From positions 151,929 through 215,928 of the forward strand of contig NZ_BMOP01000006.1 of the NCBI RefSeq assembly GCF_014647135.1: DNA of 64,000 bases, in the 5' to 3' direction. Of the stretch, positions 49,815 to 58,530 are shown one piece after another. Position 1 is the first letter of the stretch. Every line of letters begins with the position of its first letter. This stretch comes from Shewanella xiamenensis. GTDB taxonomy: Bacteria > Pseudomonadota > Gammaproteobacteria > Enterobacterales > Shewanellaceae. Below the pieces are notes generated by a model. It saw only the letters and a program-made list of their open reading frames with translations. It had not been told where the DNA came from and made no database searches. The translations under genes were made by a program, and so were the position numbers.

Positions 49815-50263
49815 AAAAATATACTTTGAACGACCTAAAACCAGTACCAACGGCTGTTGAGTTAATAAAGGCGCACCCTGAGAAGTACTTAGCAAATACA
49901 GAGTCACCGGCAAACGAAATAGCATCCCACTTGATGTCTGATGCGCTTGCATTATCAGCTAGAAGAGTGCTAGTGCAGAATGTTAATGGTTGGTACTTAG
50001 TATCAGCAGATAAGGACTGGGTGAGGGATAATATAGATAATATCAGTGAACTATCTAATATTTTTTGCAGATTACTTGCTATTCCCGAGAAGTGTGTGAA
50101 CTCGTTTCGAGGAGAGGTGTTAGCTTACACTTTCTCTTCAAATTGTTTTGTATTTGACCATGGAAAGATTGACTTAATAAAGGGAGACGTTCCAACTGAA
50201 GATGTAACAAAGCATCTTCCTAAAGACCTCCCTTTTTCAGTATGCTTTAGTATTGAACTGTAA
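49811..50263 (+). CDS. Putative immunity protein for the Rhs C-terminal toxin
   Basis: 150 residues, acidic, no signal peptide, no recognised family. Its ATG overlaps the rhs stop by 4 bp (ATGA), the usual arrangement for a toxin and its cytosolic immunity partner. Base composition matches the toxin tip and is AT-richer than the rhs core. A terminator follows about 50 bp downstream. Confidence 0.65.
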   Translation: MKKYTLNDLKPVPTAVELIKAHPEKYLANTESPANEIASHLMSDALALSARRVLVQNVNGWYLVSADKDWVRDNIDNISELSNIFCRLLAIPEKCVNSFRGEVLAYTFSSNCFVFDHGKIDLIKGDVPTEDVTKHLPKDLPFSVCFSIEL

Positions 50264-50312
50264 GAACAAAGATAGAAAAGAAATAGAACATGCGTCACAC
50301 TTTTAGTCAATT

Positions 50313-50332
50313 AGCCCCATTTATGTGGGGCT
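50313..50332 (+). terminator. Terminator of the rhs-immunity operon
   Basis: 7-bp stem AGCCCCA / TGGGGCT with loop TTTATG, followed by TTTTC. Confidence 0.8.
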
Positions 50333-50385
50333 TTTTCTTGCCTGAAACCGGGCAATTCGACCAGCGGTCTGGGCAGTGCTTGCCG

Positions 50386-50495
50386 GTAGAAGTGATCAGT
50401 CGCTGCCAGCAGGGCGGGCAGTTTGATGCAGCGCCGCCAATTGGCGGCACTGGCGTAATTGATCGCTTCTGCTGTTCACAAGTGATCACTTCTAC
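50386..50495. repeat. Nested inverted repeats upstream of the transposase
   Basis: 13-bp perfect arms GTAGAAGTGATCA (50386-50398) and reverse complement (50483-50495) enclose a perfect 16-bp palindrome GCCGCCAA-TTGGCGGC (50433-50448). Could be an end of a mobile element or a structured RNA. Confidence 0.7.
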
Positions 50496-50512
50496 TGTTT
50501 TGGACTGCTCAA

Positions 50513-50690
50513 AATAGCGGGGACATATATGGTCACCTCGGGGTTAGCAAGGCCAAGGGGCAAAAGCGGGGACAGCCATATCTTTTTGTGTTTTTCAGCA
50601 CCTTCAACTAGGCTTTAAAATAGCGAGGACAGCCACATCTTTTTGTGTTTTTCAGCGTCTTCTACTAGGCTTTAAATTATCCTGATTTTG
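50513..50690 (+). repeat. Direct repeats of GCGGGGACA-type units before the transposase
   Basis: Two units of about 58 bp occur in direct order: GGGGACAGCCATATC... at about 50566 and GAGGACAGCCACATC... at about 50626, both continuing TTTTTGTGTTTTTCAGC and CTAGGCTTTAAA. A third partial unit, GCGGGGACATATATGG, starts at about 50517. No gene in this stretch. Confidence 0.75.
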
Positions 50691-50707
50691 TCTGTGTGGA
50701 GTTTGCA

Positions 50708-51742
50708 ATGACTTCTGCCAGAAGACAGCTAATTGATGCTAATGCAACGCCCTTCTATCACGTGATAAATCGCTGTGTTCGCAGGGCTTTTTTGTGCGGT
50801 GAGGATAAGTTTTCAGGGCGCAGTTACGAGCATCGACGTGGCTGGATTGTTGATAAAATCAAAGCCTTGTCTGCGATATTTTGTGTGGATATTTGCGCTT
50901 ACGCGGTGATGAGCAATCACTATCATTTAGTGCTTAAAATAGATGTCGATAAGGCCAAATCCTTAACGCAAAAAGACATTATCAGCCGTTGGTGCCAAAT
51001 CACTAAAGGCCATGCAGTCGCGACTAAGTATATGAATGGTGATGCATTAATCGAAGGTGAACGCATGTTGCTCGATGGCTTAATTACCGAGTGGCATGAA
51101 CGATTAAGCAGTATTTCTTGGTTTATGCGTTGTTTAAACGAAGAAATTGCCCGTAAGGCTAATCGTGAAGATGAGTGCAAGGGCGCCTTTTGGGAAGGCC
51201 GATTTAAGTCGCAAGCGCTGCTAGATGAGCAAGCCCTGCTCGCGTGTATGATGTATGTCGATTTAAACCCCATTCGAGCAGGCATTGCCGATTCTTTGCA
51301 ATCCTCTGATTTTACATCGATTCAGGAGCGAATTAACTCGCTAGATTCACCCAATCGTTCATTAGCCATCTCAACGCCACAAACTGACTCCGCAACTAAT
51401 CAAGCTCATATTCCCCACAAGGCTCTGGTCCAATTCGATGGCGCAGCTCACCTAAATGAGCAAGCGGGCATTCCGTTTCATTTTGCCGATTATCTCGAAC
51501 TGATTGATTGGACAGGCCGCGCCATCCGCCTTGATAAGAAAGGCTATATCGATAATCAACGGCCGAAACTACTCAATGAATTAGGCATTGCGCCCGATGC
51601 GTGGCTCACATCAGCCAAAGAGTTTCGACGTCAATACAGTGGCATAAGTGGTCGATGGGATAGCATGTGCGCGTTTAAAAAACAGCATAACAGCGGCAAA
51701 TGGTGTAAAGGAAAAGCCTCAAGCCAAGCGTTACATCCTTAA
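50708..51742 (+). CDS. Y1 (HUH) transposase of the REP-associated type, long form
   Basis: 344 residues, Y1_Tnp/TnpA_REP-like. The HUH metal motif is HYH (71-73) in MSNHYHLVLK; the FWEGRFKSQALLDE and YVDLNPIRAG blocks are family marks. Typical REP-associated transposases are about 150-200 residues; this one has a C-terminal extension of roughly 140. ATG at 50708 has GGAG 6 bp upstream. No terminal inverted repeats of a classic insertion sequence are seen; upstream direct repeats and a downstream hairpin repeat border it. Confidence 0.85.
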   Translation: MTSARRQLIDANATPFYHVINRCVRRAFLCGEDKFSGRSYEHRRGWIVDKIKALSAIFCVDICAYAVMSNHYHLVLKIDVDKAKSLTQKDIISRWCQITKGHAVATKYMNGDALIEGERMLLDGLITEWHERLSSISWFMRCLNEEIARKANREDECKGAFWEGRFKSQALLDEQALLACMMYVDLNPIRAGIADSLQSSDFTSIQERINSLDSPNRSLAISTPQTDSATNQAHIPHKALVQFDGAAHLNEQAGIPFHFADYLELIDWTGRAIRLDKKGYIDNQRPKLLNELGIAPDAWLTSAKEFRRQYSGISGRWDSMCAFKKQHNSGKWCKGKASSQALHP

Positions 51743-51880
51743 GTTCGTTACGACTCAGCGTTTGGGATTATTTTTTTTTATCCGAAATGGAGATAATTTC
51801 GCGCAAAACATAGCACGCTTTTGTCCCCAAACGAGTCTCTATCTCCTTTAAAACAAACAGGCTACGCCGATGTTAAACAT

Positions 51881-51985
51881 GTGAGCCATGGTGATTAGCG
51901 AGACGACCGTCAGCCCCACGGACGGGGCGGTCGAGCATCCACGGATGGACTCGCTGCGTGTCGTTGAGCAAATACCATGGCTCAC
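51881..51985 (-). repeat. Two-hairpin repeat copy C inside a 12-bp inverted repeat
   Basis: GTGAGCCATGGT (51881-51892) and its exact reverse complement (51974-51985) bracket the third two-hairpin repeat, minus strand, 51902-51964: ACGACACGC, hairpin TCCA-TCCG-TGGA, GCTCGAC, hairpin GCCCC-GTCCGT-GGGGC, ACGGTCGTC. About 140 bp after the transposase gene. Confidence 0.8.
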
Positions 51986-52045
51986 CTACCAATACGCATC
52001 AGCAACGACTCTCAAGTGCCCTCTTCCATTTACCCCCTTAAACAA

Positions 52046-52103
52046 AAACGCTCTGCGGATTAGGCAGAGCGTTTGTGGATAACGCCTTGTGATAAAAGGC
52101 GTT
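52046..52103 (-). terminator. Double terminator after phoU
   Basis: Two hairpins: AACGCCTT / AAGGCGTT (52081-52088 with 52096-52103) right at the stop, then AAACGCTCTGC / GCAGAGCGTTT (52046-52056 with 52064-52074) followed on the minus strand by TTGTTT. Confidence 0.82.
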
Positions 52104-52813
52104 TAGTTCTTCATATCCTTTTCCATATCTTCATAGGAAGTATGGCGGACGTCTTTACCTTTTACGTAGTAAATAATGTATTCGCAGATATTTTTACAGC
52201 GGTCGCCCACACGTTCAACCGCACGGGCTGCCCAGAGTACGTCTAATACATCGGGGATTGAGCGTGGGTCTTCCATCATATAGGTCATTAATTGGCGGAT
52301 AATGCCTTCATATTCACGGTCGAGTTTAGCGTCTTCCTTGTGCAGTTCCAATGCAGACTCTGCATCCATACGGGCTAATGCATCTAAAGTGGCGTGGAGC
52401 ATACGAGTCGCATGGCGGCCCATATTTTCAATACTGACTAATAAAGGCTGCTGATTATTCAATCGCTTATCTAATGCTGCCTTGGCAATACGCACACAGG
52501 CGTCACCGATACGCTCAAGATCAGCAATGGATTTTGAAATCGCAATGATCATCCGCAAGTCGCTCGCTGCGGGCTGGCGCTTGGCGATAATACGGGTGCA
52601 TTCTTCGTCAATCGAGACTTCCATCCCGTTGACTTTATGGTCACCTAAGATCACTTTTTGCGCTAATTCGGCATCTAAGGTGCTTAAGGCGTCGATGGCT
52701 TGCTCTAATTGACGCTCAACCAAGCCACCCATAGCAAGTACACGGTTACGAATATCTTCTAGCTCGGCGTTAAATTGCCCAGAGATATGTTTGTTTAAAT
52801 TCATATTTTCCAT
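52103..52813 (-). CDS. phoU: PhoU, phosphate transport regulator
   Basis: 236 residues, two three-helix PhoU repeats. Characteristic [11 protein letters not shown] (first repeat) and [14 protein letters not shown] (second repeat), with acidic residues that bind metal clusters. It restrains Pst transport and PhoR signalling when phosphate is ample. Last gene of pstCAB-phoU, 127 bp after pstB. Start at 52813 has AAGG upstream; an ATG 9 bp downstream is also possible. Confidence 0.95.
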   Translation of the reverse strand: MENMNLNKHISGQFNAELEDIRNRVLAMGGLVERQLEQAIDALSTLDAELAQKVILGDHKVNGMEVSIDEECTRIIAKRQPAASDLRMIIAISKSIADLERIGDACVRIAKAALDKRLNNQQPLLVSIENMGRHATRMLHATLDALARMDAESALELHKEDAKLDREYEGIIRQLMTYMMEDPRSIPDVLDVLWAARAVERVGDRCKNICEYIIYYVKGKDVRHTSYEDMEKDMKN

Positions 52814-52940
52814 TTTGCCAACCTTTTACTCAACTGTATCAACGCCTAGATGGAGTTTGCAATGCTTAACTCTGTTCTAGGCGGTGGCTTATTTCGTTAA
52901 TCGCTTATCACTCACATAACCACTGCCAAGGGCAAGGTGA

Positions 52941-53759
52941 TTAACCGTAACGGCCGGTAATATAGTCTTCGGTCTTACGTTTTTTCGGTGTGGTGAAAAT
53001 GGTGTTGGTATCGGCGTATTCCACCAATTCGCCCATATACATAAAGGCCGTTTGGTCCGATACCCGCGCCGCCTGTTGCATGTTGTGGGTAACGATAACC
53101 ACTGTGTACTTAGTTTTAAGTTCGGTTATCAGCTCTTCGATGGTTAAGGTTGAAATCGGGTCGAGTGCCGAAGTAGGTTCGTCGAGCAGTAATACTTCTG
53201 GCTCAATGGCAATCGCACGGGCAATCACCAAACGTTGCTGCTGACCACCGGATAAGCCAAAGGCGTTATCGTGCAGGCGGTCTTTCACTTCATCCCAAAT
53301 CGCCGCGCCGCGTAGCGAACGCTCGGCCGCTTCGTCGAGTTCACGGCGGTTGTTAATGCCCTGCAGACGCAGTCCATAAACCACGTTTTCGTAAATCGAT
53401 TTAGGGAATGGGTTAGGACGCTGGAACACCATACCTACGTTGCGGCGCAGGGCGGCAACGTCGATCTTTTTGTCATAAATATTTTGACCGTGCAGCAAAA
53501 TCTCGCCGTCGATATGGCAGTTGTCCACCAGATCATTCATGCGGTTAATGCAACGCAATAAGGTGGATTTACCACAACCGCTGGGGCCGATAAACGCCGT
53601 AACTTGCTTTTTGGGGATCTTCATCGACACATTGAATAGCGCTTGCTTATTGCCATAGCGCAGGTCTAAGTTGCGGATCTCCAGCGCGGTATCGTTCTGG
53701 CTCAAGTTTGCTAAGTCAAAGTTGTTGGTTTTCATGGCTGTCGAATCTATAGAAATCAT
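52941..53759 (-). CDS. pstB: PstB, phosphate ABC transporter ATPase
   Basis: 272 residues. Walker [10 protein letters not shown], signature LSGGQQQR, Walker [13 protein letters not shown], then a His switch in IVTHNMQQ. The N-terminal 25 or so residues precede the ABC fold. Energises phosphate import with PstA and PstC. 33 bp after the pstA stop. Confidence 0.97.
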   Translation of the reverse strand: MISIDSTAMKTNNFDLANLSQNDTALEIRNLDLRYGNKQALFNVSMKIPKKQVTAFIGPSGCGKSTLLRCINRMNDLVDNCHIDGEILLHGQNIYDKKIDVAALRRNVGMVFQRPNPFPKSIYENVVYGLRLQGINNRRELDEAAERSLRGAAIWDEVKDRLHDNAFGLSGGQQQRLVIARAIAIEPEVLLLDEPTSALDPISTLTIEELITELKTKYTVVIVTHNMQQAARVSDQTAFMYMGELVEYADTNTIFTTPKKRKTEDYITGRYG

Positions 53760-53792
53760 ATTCAGTCCTAATACTTTCAGGATAATCGCTGA

Positions 53793-55451
53793 TTAATGCT
53801 CAAGCGAACGATATTTTTCACGTAAGTGGTTACGCACACTAATCGCGGTTAAGTTCAGTGCCACAATCACTGTTACCAGCAAGAAGGAGGTGGCGTATAC
53901 CAGAGGACGTGCTGCTTCAACGTTAGGACTCTGGAAGCCCACATCATAAATATGGAACCCTAAGTGCATGAATTTACGTTCTAAATGCACGAACGGGAAG
54001 TTTAAGTCCAGTGGCAATGTCGGCGCTAATTTCACTACACCCACCAGCATTAACGGTGCCACCTCACCCGCGGCGCGGGCCACAGCTAAAATCAGACCCG
54101 TCATGATCGCAGGGCTTGCCATCGGGATCACAATCCGCCACAGGGTTTCGGCCTTAGTCGCGCCCAGTGCCAAACTACCTTGACGCACAGCACTCGGAAT
54201 ACGGCTTAAGCCTTCTTCGGTCGATACAATCACCACTGGCAGGGTCAGAATCGCTAATGTCAGCGCCGACCAAATCACCCCTGGTGAACCAAAGGTCGGT
54301 GATGGTAAGGCTTCGGCGTAAAACAGTTGGTCAATTGAGCCGCCCATCATGTATACGAAGAACCCGAGACCAAATACCCCGTACACAATCGATGGCACAC
54401 CCGCTAAGTTGATTACCGCAATACGGATCATCTTAGTAATTGGGCCTTTTTTGGCATATTCGTGCAGGTAAATCGCGGCAATCACCCCAAATGGCGTAAC
54501 AATAATGGCCATTAAGATCACCATAAATACTGTGCCGAAAATTGCAGGGAATACCCCCCCTTCAGTGTTGGCTTCGCGTGGGTCATCCAGCAGGAAACGG
54601 CCAACCCCGACAAACCATTTACCGATTTTTCCCATCAAGCCTAAGTGGTTGACGTAGGTGACATCCAGCACAGTGTCTAATTTAAGTTCCACCTCAACAC
54701 CGCGCATATCGCGTACAATCACAGCGTCGCGAGCCGCTTCATCACGCAGGGCAAACAGCTGTTTTTCGAGTACTTTATAGTCTTGTTCGAGCGAATGTTT
54801 CGCCGCGGCTAACTCCTGCTTGCGACTATCGGTCAGCTCACCATCTAACTCGTAACGGCGCTCTTTTAGACGCAGTTTTTCGATGTTGTAGTTAATCGAG
54901 CCAATATCTTGTTTTTGCAGTGATAAGGCTTTGTCAGACAGTGCGACTGCGCGCTCAATATGTTCCATTAAGGAGGATTCAAGCGCATCGTTTTTAAGTT
55001 CTAAGCGTTTACCGTTTTCAATCACGGCCACTGGGTAACCGTAAAAGTTACCGTTTTTCGTCCGCTCAAGCATTGCGACATCAGCTGGCTCACTACGGCT
55101 AATAATGTCAGTCGCTAAAATCCAGCGGAAATCTAGGCCCACAAATTCACGGTTACCGGTTTTCACTAAGTAACGCGTCACAAACTCACCGGGTGGCTGT
55201 TTAAACACGTGGCCCGCGGCGGTTAAGCGTTCGGTTGGCACTTCTTCCCTATCGTAAATCTCACCGATTAAGGTTGAACGTGCGCCAGTGTTATCTTCAA
55301 GTTCCCATTGATAAATCGTTGCAGGCCAAAAGTAGCTTAATCCGCGCCATGCAATCAGCAGTAACAAACCTAATACTGCAATCAAACTGATGCTCACCGC
55401 GCCACCTGTCATCCAAATCCATGGCGAGCCTGATTTTACCCACTTACCCAT
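53793..55451 (-). CDS. pstA: PstA, phosphate permease subunit with periplasmic coiled-coil insert
   Basis: 552 residues against about 290 for E. coli PstA. One membrane segment near 12-37, then about 230 residues including a charged heptad-like coil (about 145-250, rich in Lys/Leu/Glu), then the usual six-helix permease domain (from about 295) with the EAA-like SRIPSAVRQGSLALGATKAETLW loop. Confidence 0.93.
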   Translation of the reverse strand: MGKWVKSGSPWIWMTGGAVSISLIAVLGLLLLIAWRGLSYFWPATIYQWELEDNTGARSTLIGEIYDREEVPTERLTAAGHVFKQPPGEFVTRYLVKTGNREFVGLDFRWILATDIISRSEPADVAMLERTKNGNFYGYPVAVIENGKRLELKNDALESSLMEHIERAVALSDKALSLQKQDIGSINYNIEKLRLKERRYELDGELTDSRKQELAAAKHSLEQDYKVLEKQLFALRDEAARDAVIVRDMRGVEVELKLDTVLDVTYVNHLGLMGKIGKWFVGVGRFLLDDPREANTEGGVFPAIFGTVFMVILMAIIVTPFGVIAAIYLHEYAKKGPITKMIRIAVINLAGVPSIVYGVFGLGFFVYMMGGSIDQLFYAEALPSPTFGSPGVIWSALTLAILTLPVVIVSTEEGLSRIPSAVRQGSLALGATKAETLWRIVIPMASPAIMTGLILAVARAAGEVAPLMLVGVVKLAPTLPLDLNFPFVHLERKFMHLGFHIYDVGFQSPNVEAARPLVYATSFLLVTVIVALNLTAISVRNHLREKYRSLEH

Positions 55452-55510
55452 TGCACAAACCTCTCAAGGTCATTGGCGAAATAGTATTTAGTATCATTAT
55501 CTTATCTCCA

Positions 55511-57769
55511 TTACAGCGAGCTATAGCGGTCACGCAGACGCTGTCTTACCACTTCGGCAATGGTGTTAAAGAAGAAGGTGAATACGAACAGTACAAAAGC
55601 TGCGAGGAACAGCACACGATAATGTGAGCTACCAATTGCCGATTCAGGCATTTCTACCGCAATGTTAGCCGCTAATGTCCGCATACCTTCAAACACGCTC
55701 CATTCCATAATGGCGGTGTTACCCGTTGCCATTAGTACGATCATGGTTTCACCCACCGCGCGGCCAAGGCCCATCATCACCGCAGAGAAAATCCCTGGGC
55801 TTGCGGTCAGCAGCACAACACGAGTCAGAGTTTGCCAAGGCGTCGCGCCCAGCGCCAAACTGCCGTTAGATAGATGGCGTGGCACAGAGAAAATGGCGTC
55901 TTCCGCAATCGAGAAAATGGTTGGAATAACCGCAAAACCCATGGCGATACCCACCACCAGCGCGTTACGTTGGTCGAAGGTGATGCCTAATTCGTTAGTG
56001 ATAAATTGGCGAGTGTTACCATCAAACAATGCCACTTCAATCATCGGGCTGATGGCAAAGGAGAACCAACCCACAAAGCAGATAACCGGGATCAGCATCA
56101 GCTCCTGATAGACTTCAGGTAAACGTTGTTTCCATTTACCGGGTAACTTGCTCCAAGAATAGGCTGAAAGCAAAATCGAGGTCGGCAGCAAGATCAGCAG
56201 CACTAAGATGCCCGGCAAGTGTTCTTCAATCAGCGGAGCTAACCAAAGTCCTGCGAGGAAACCTAAGATAACCGTTGGTAAAGCTTCCATGATTTCGATG
56301 GTTGGCTTAACAATGCCGCGCACCTTAGGCGACATAAAGTAAGCGGTATAAATCGCGCCTGCAATCGCTAATGGTACAGCAAATAACATGGCGTAAAATG
56401 CAGCCTTCATGGTGCCAAAGGCCAATGGCATTAAGCTCAGCTTGGCTTCAAAGTCATCACTGCCCGAGGTGGATTGCCACACAAATTTAGGCTCAGGGTA
56501 ACCTTCGTACCACACCTTATTCCACAACGCGCTCCAAGACACTTCTGGGTGCGAGTTTTCCACGTGGAAGATATTCAGTTGGTTGTTCGCTTCGACCACT
56601 AGGCCGTTCGAACGTGGGCTAAAGCCCATCACACCTGGGTTTTTAAGGTCAAACTTTTCATCAAACAGTTCGCGCTCACTGGTGGTGTACAGGAGTGATA
56701 ACTCACCCTCTGGGCTCACCACGGCAAAGCTTTTACGGTAGAACTCAGAGGCAATCGAGGCCACTGGCGCTAAGTCGGTAAACTCACGGATCTCTTTGTA
56801 TAAACGGCCTTTTGGACCATTCACTTGGAAGTACTGGGTCACCACACCGCTGTCATAACTCACTAAAATCGAGCTAGCACCTGCGAGCAAGGCAATATTA
56901 TTAACCTTAGACTTGTCCTTTTCGGCATCAATAACTTGAATTAAATCGATATTTTCAATGTCACGAATATTGTAAACAAACACCTTATTGCCCATCTGCA
57001 ACATCAGTTGGCGTTGATCAGGGGTCATTAATTGGTGCGCCGCCTTTTTAGGGGCATCTGGGAGCAGTGCACTCGTCGTTGTCCACTCAATCTCTTCGGT
57101 CATCATGTTTTCTTGACCTTCAAGACGGCTTAAACGCCAAATGCCATTATTATCTTGGTAGGCAAAGGTGATTTTATCGCTACTGTAACTAAAAGCTAAA
57201 TGGTGGATAGCACTACCAGAACCATCAATCGTGATAGGTGTTTCACCTGCGCTATAACGCAGTTTTGGCGTGATAAGACGTTTATTATTGGGATAGCTTA
57301 ACCCAAACTCAATACCCACGATTAAGGCTTGGCCGTTACTCAAACCTAGGGCAAAACGTTGCTCACTCGGCGCAGCAATCGCGGCGCTGGTTACGGTCAC
57401 ACCCGCAGGTAATGGCGGGGTAAAACTGGAGAGTAAGCTGCCATCGGCAACAGTGTAGAAATCCACTTGGCCATCGGCGGCTACGCGATACATTACCTCA
57501 TTTTGCTCATCAGCACCGACCATCAGGGTCGCGACTTCAGCATGTTGATAACTCACGCTTTTTACTGGAGTCACATCCGCGCTGTCGAAAATGGGTTTAA
57601 TCACGTATAACAAATAGAAGAAGATCAACAATAAGGCGACAAACACCATAGTGCCGCCAATCGTGACCCCAATTTGAGCCGCTTTATCCTTAAATGCCCT
57701 GCGACTTGAACGTCCGCCTTTCAGCATACTGTGCGGCGCAGAACCAGGTTGAATGACCTGACTTTCCAT
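55511..57769 (-). CDS. pstC: PstC, phosphate permease subunit with large periplasmic domain
   Basis: 752 residues, over twice E. coli PstC. First membrane segment about 36-60; a long periplasmic part (about 65-440) with repeated short beta-strand motifs that recalls a propeller; then the permease domain with the SNGSLALGATPWQTLTRVVL EAA loop. First gene of the operon, with a Pho box upstream. pstS is not next to it. Confidence 0.93.
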   Translation of the reverse strand: MESQVIQPGSAPHSMLKGGRSSRRAFKDKAAQIGVTIGGTMVFVALLLIFFYLLYVIKPIFDSADVTPVKSVSYQHAEVATLMVGADEQNEVMYRVAADGQVDFYTVADGSLLSSFTPPLPAGVTVTSAAIAAPSEQRFALGLSNGQALIVGIEFGLSYPNNKRLITPKLRYSAGETPITIDGSGSAIHHLAFSYSSDKITFAYQDNNGIWRLSRLEGQENMMTEEIEWTTTSALLPDAPKKAAHQLMTPDQRQLMLQMGNKVFVYNIRDIENIDLIQVIDAEKDKSKVNNIALLAGASSILVSYDSGVVTQYFQVNGPKGRLYKEIREFTDLAPVASIASEFYRKSFAVVSPEGELSLLYTTSERELFDEKFDLKNPGVMGFSPRSNGLVVEANNQLNIFHVENSHPEVSWSALWNKVWYEGYPEPKFVWQSTSGSDDFEAKLSLMPLAFGTMKAAFYAMLFAVPLAIAGAIYTAYFMSPKVRGIVKPTIEIMEALPTVILGFLAGLWLAPLIEEHLPGILVLLILLPTSILLSAYSWSKLPGKWKQRLPEVYQELMLIPVICFVGWFSFAISPMIEVALFDGNTRQFITNELGITFDQRNALVVGIAMGFAVIPTIFSIAEDAIFSVPRHLSNGSLALGATPWQTLTRVVLLTASPGIFSAVMMGLGRAVGETMIVLMATGNTAIMEWSVFEGMRTLAANIAVEMPESAIGSSHYRVLFLAAFVLFVFTFFFNTIAEVVRQRLRDRYSSL

Positions 57770-57892
57770 TAAGAACCTCTATTATTAAAGCCTGTGAGTT
57801 TTTTCGCTAGGAATTGCGAAATGCTATGCTTACACTGTTTGAGCATAAACTGAGCAATAACAACACCCTTCATTCTAAGTGCGTTGAATTAT

Positions 57893-57910
57893 ATGACGCA
57901 AAGATGACAG
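57893..57910 (-). promoter_or_regulatory. Pho box upstream of pstC
   Basis: On the minus strand: CTGTCAT-CTTT-GCGTCAT, two 7-mers separated by 4 bp as in the PhoB consensus (CTGTCAT repeats, spacing 4); second half differs at 2 positions. It is 124 bp upstream of pstC. Confidence 0.8.
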
Positions 57911-57968
57911 TTGTGTTACACCCCGTTGTAAAACAGGTGCCTTTTACAAAAAATAGGAGTCAGTCGCC

Positions 57969-58469
57969 ATGCTACGATATTTAATCACGCTTCAAGCACC
58001 TGATAGAAAAGGATTAGTAGAGCAAATCGCCCACGCCGTGAGTCGCCATGGCGGCAATTGGCTCGACTCAGAATTGCGCCATATCGACGGGATTTTTGCC
58101 GCCATTTTGTTACTCGAAGTACCTTCCCTGAAAATGGACGAGCTGATTGAAGCCTTAGAGTGTATCGACGGGCTCACCCTCACCTATGCTAAAACCTCAG
58201 TCGCCCTCAAACCCATTAAGCGGCTGACCTACAGTTTAGTGTCCTACGACAGACCCGGATTAGTGCTGGATATCTCCAATCGGATCACCGCACTTGGCAT
58301 CAATATCGAGCAATTTAGCAGTCAATTTGAAACCGCTGGCCATACTGGCATCGCCCTCTTTCGCGCCACCATAGGTTTAGGCTTGACCGACCTTGCTCAA
58401 GAGGAGCAACTAATGCAATCCCTCTACGCCCTCGGTGATGACTTAGTGCTGGATAAACTCAGCCGTTAG
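57969..58469 (+). CDS. GcvR-like double ACT-domain protein
   Basis: 166 residues with two ACT domains (about 2-75 and 86-160), as in GcvR, the glycine-cleavage repressor co-factor. LQAPDRKGLVEQIAHAV and SYDRPGLVLDISNRI are the family start motifs. Divergent from pstC. Followed by a strong terminator. GcvR assignment is by resemblance. Confidence 0.8.
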   Translation: MLRYLITLQAPDRKGLVEQIAHAVSRHGGNWLDSELRHIDGIFAAILLLEVPSLKMDELIEALECIDGLTLTYAKTSVALKPIKRLTYSLVSYDRPGLVLDISNRITALGINIEQFSSQFETAGHTGIALFRATIGLGLTDLAQEEQLMQSLYALGDDLVLDKLSR

Positions 58470-58486
58470 GTTTCAACACTTTTAAC

Positions 58487-58521
58487 AAAAAACGCCGCGG
58501 GCACTGCCAGCGGCGTTTTTT
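58487..58521. terminator. Bidirectional terminator
   Basis: 12-bp stem AAAAAACGCCGC / GCGGCGTTTTTT with 11-nt loop, between convergent genes. Confidence 0.9.
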
Positions 58522-58530
58522 TATAGAGAC

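Noticed and set aside
42459..50263. Type VI secretion cargo cluster
   Set aside because: No vgrG, PAAR, hcp or adaptor genes around; the protein has a Sec signal peptide.
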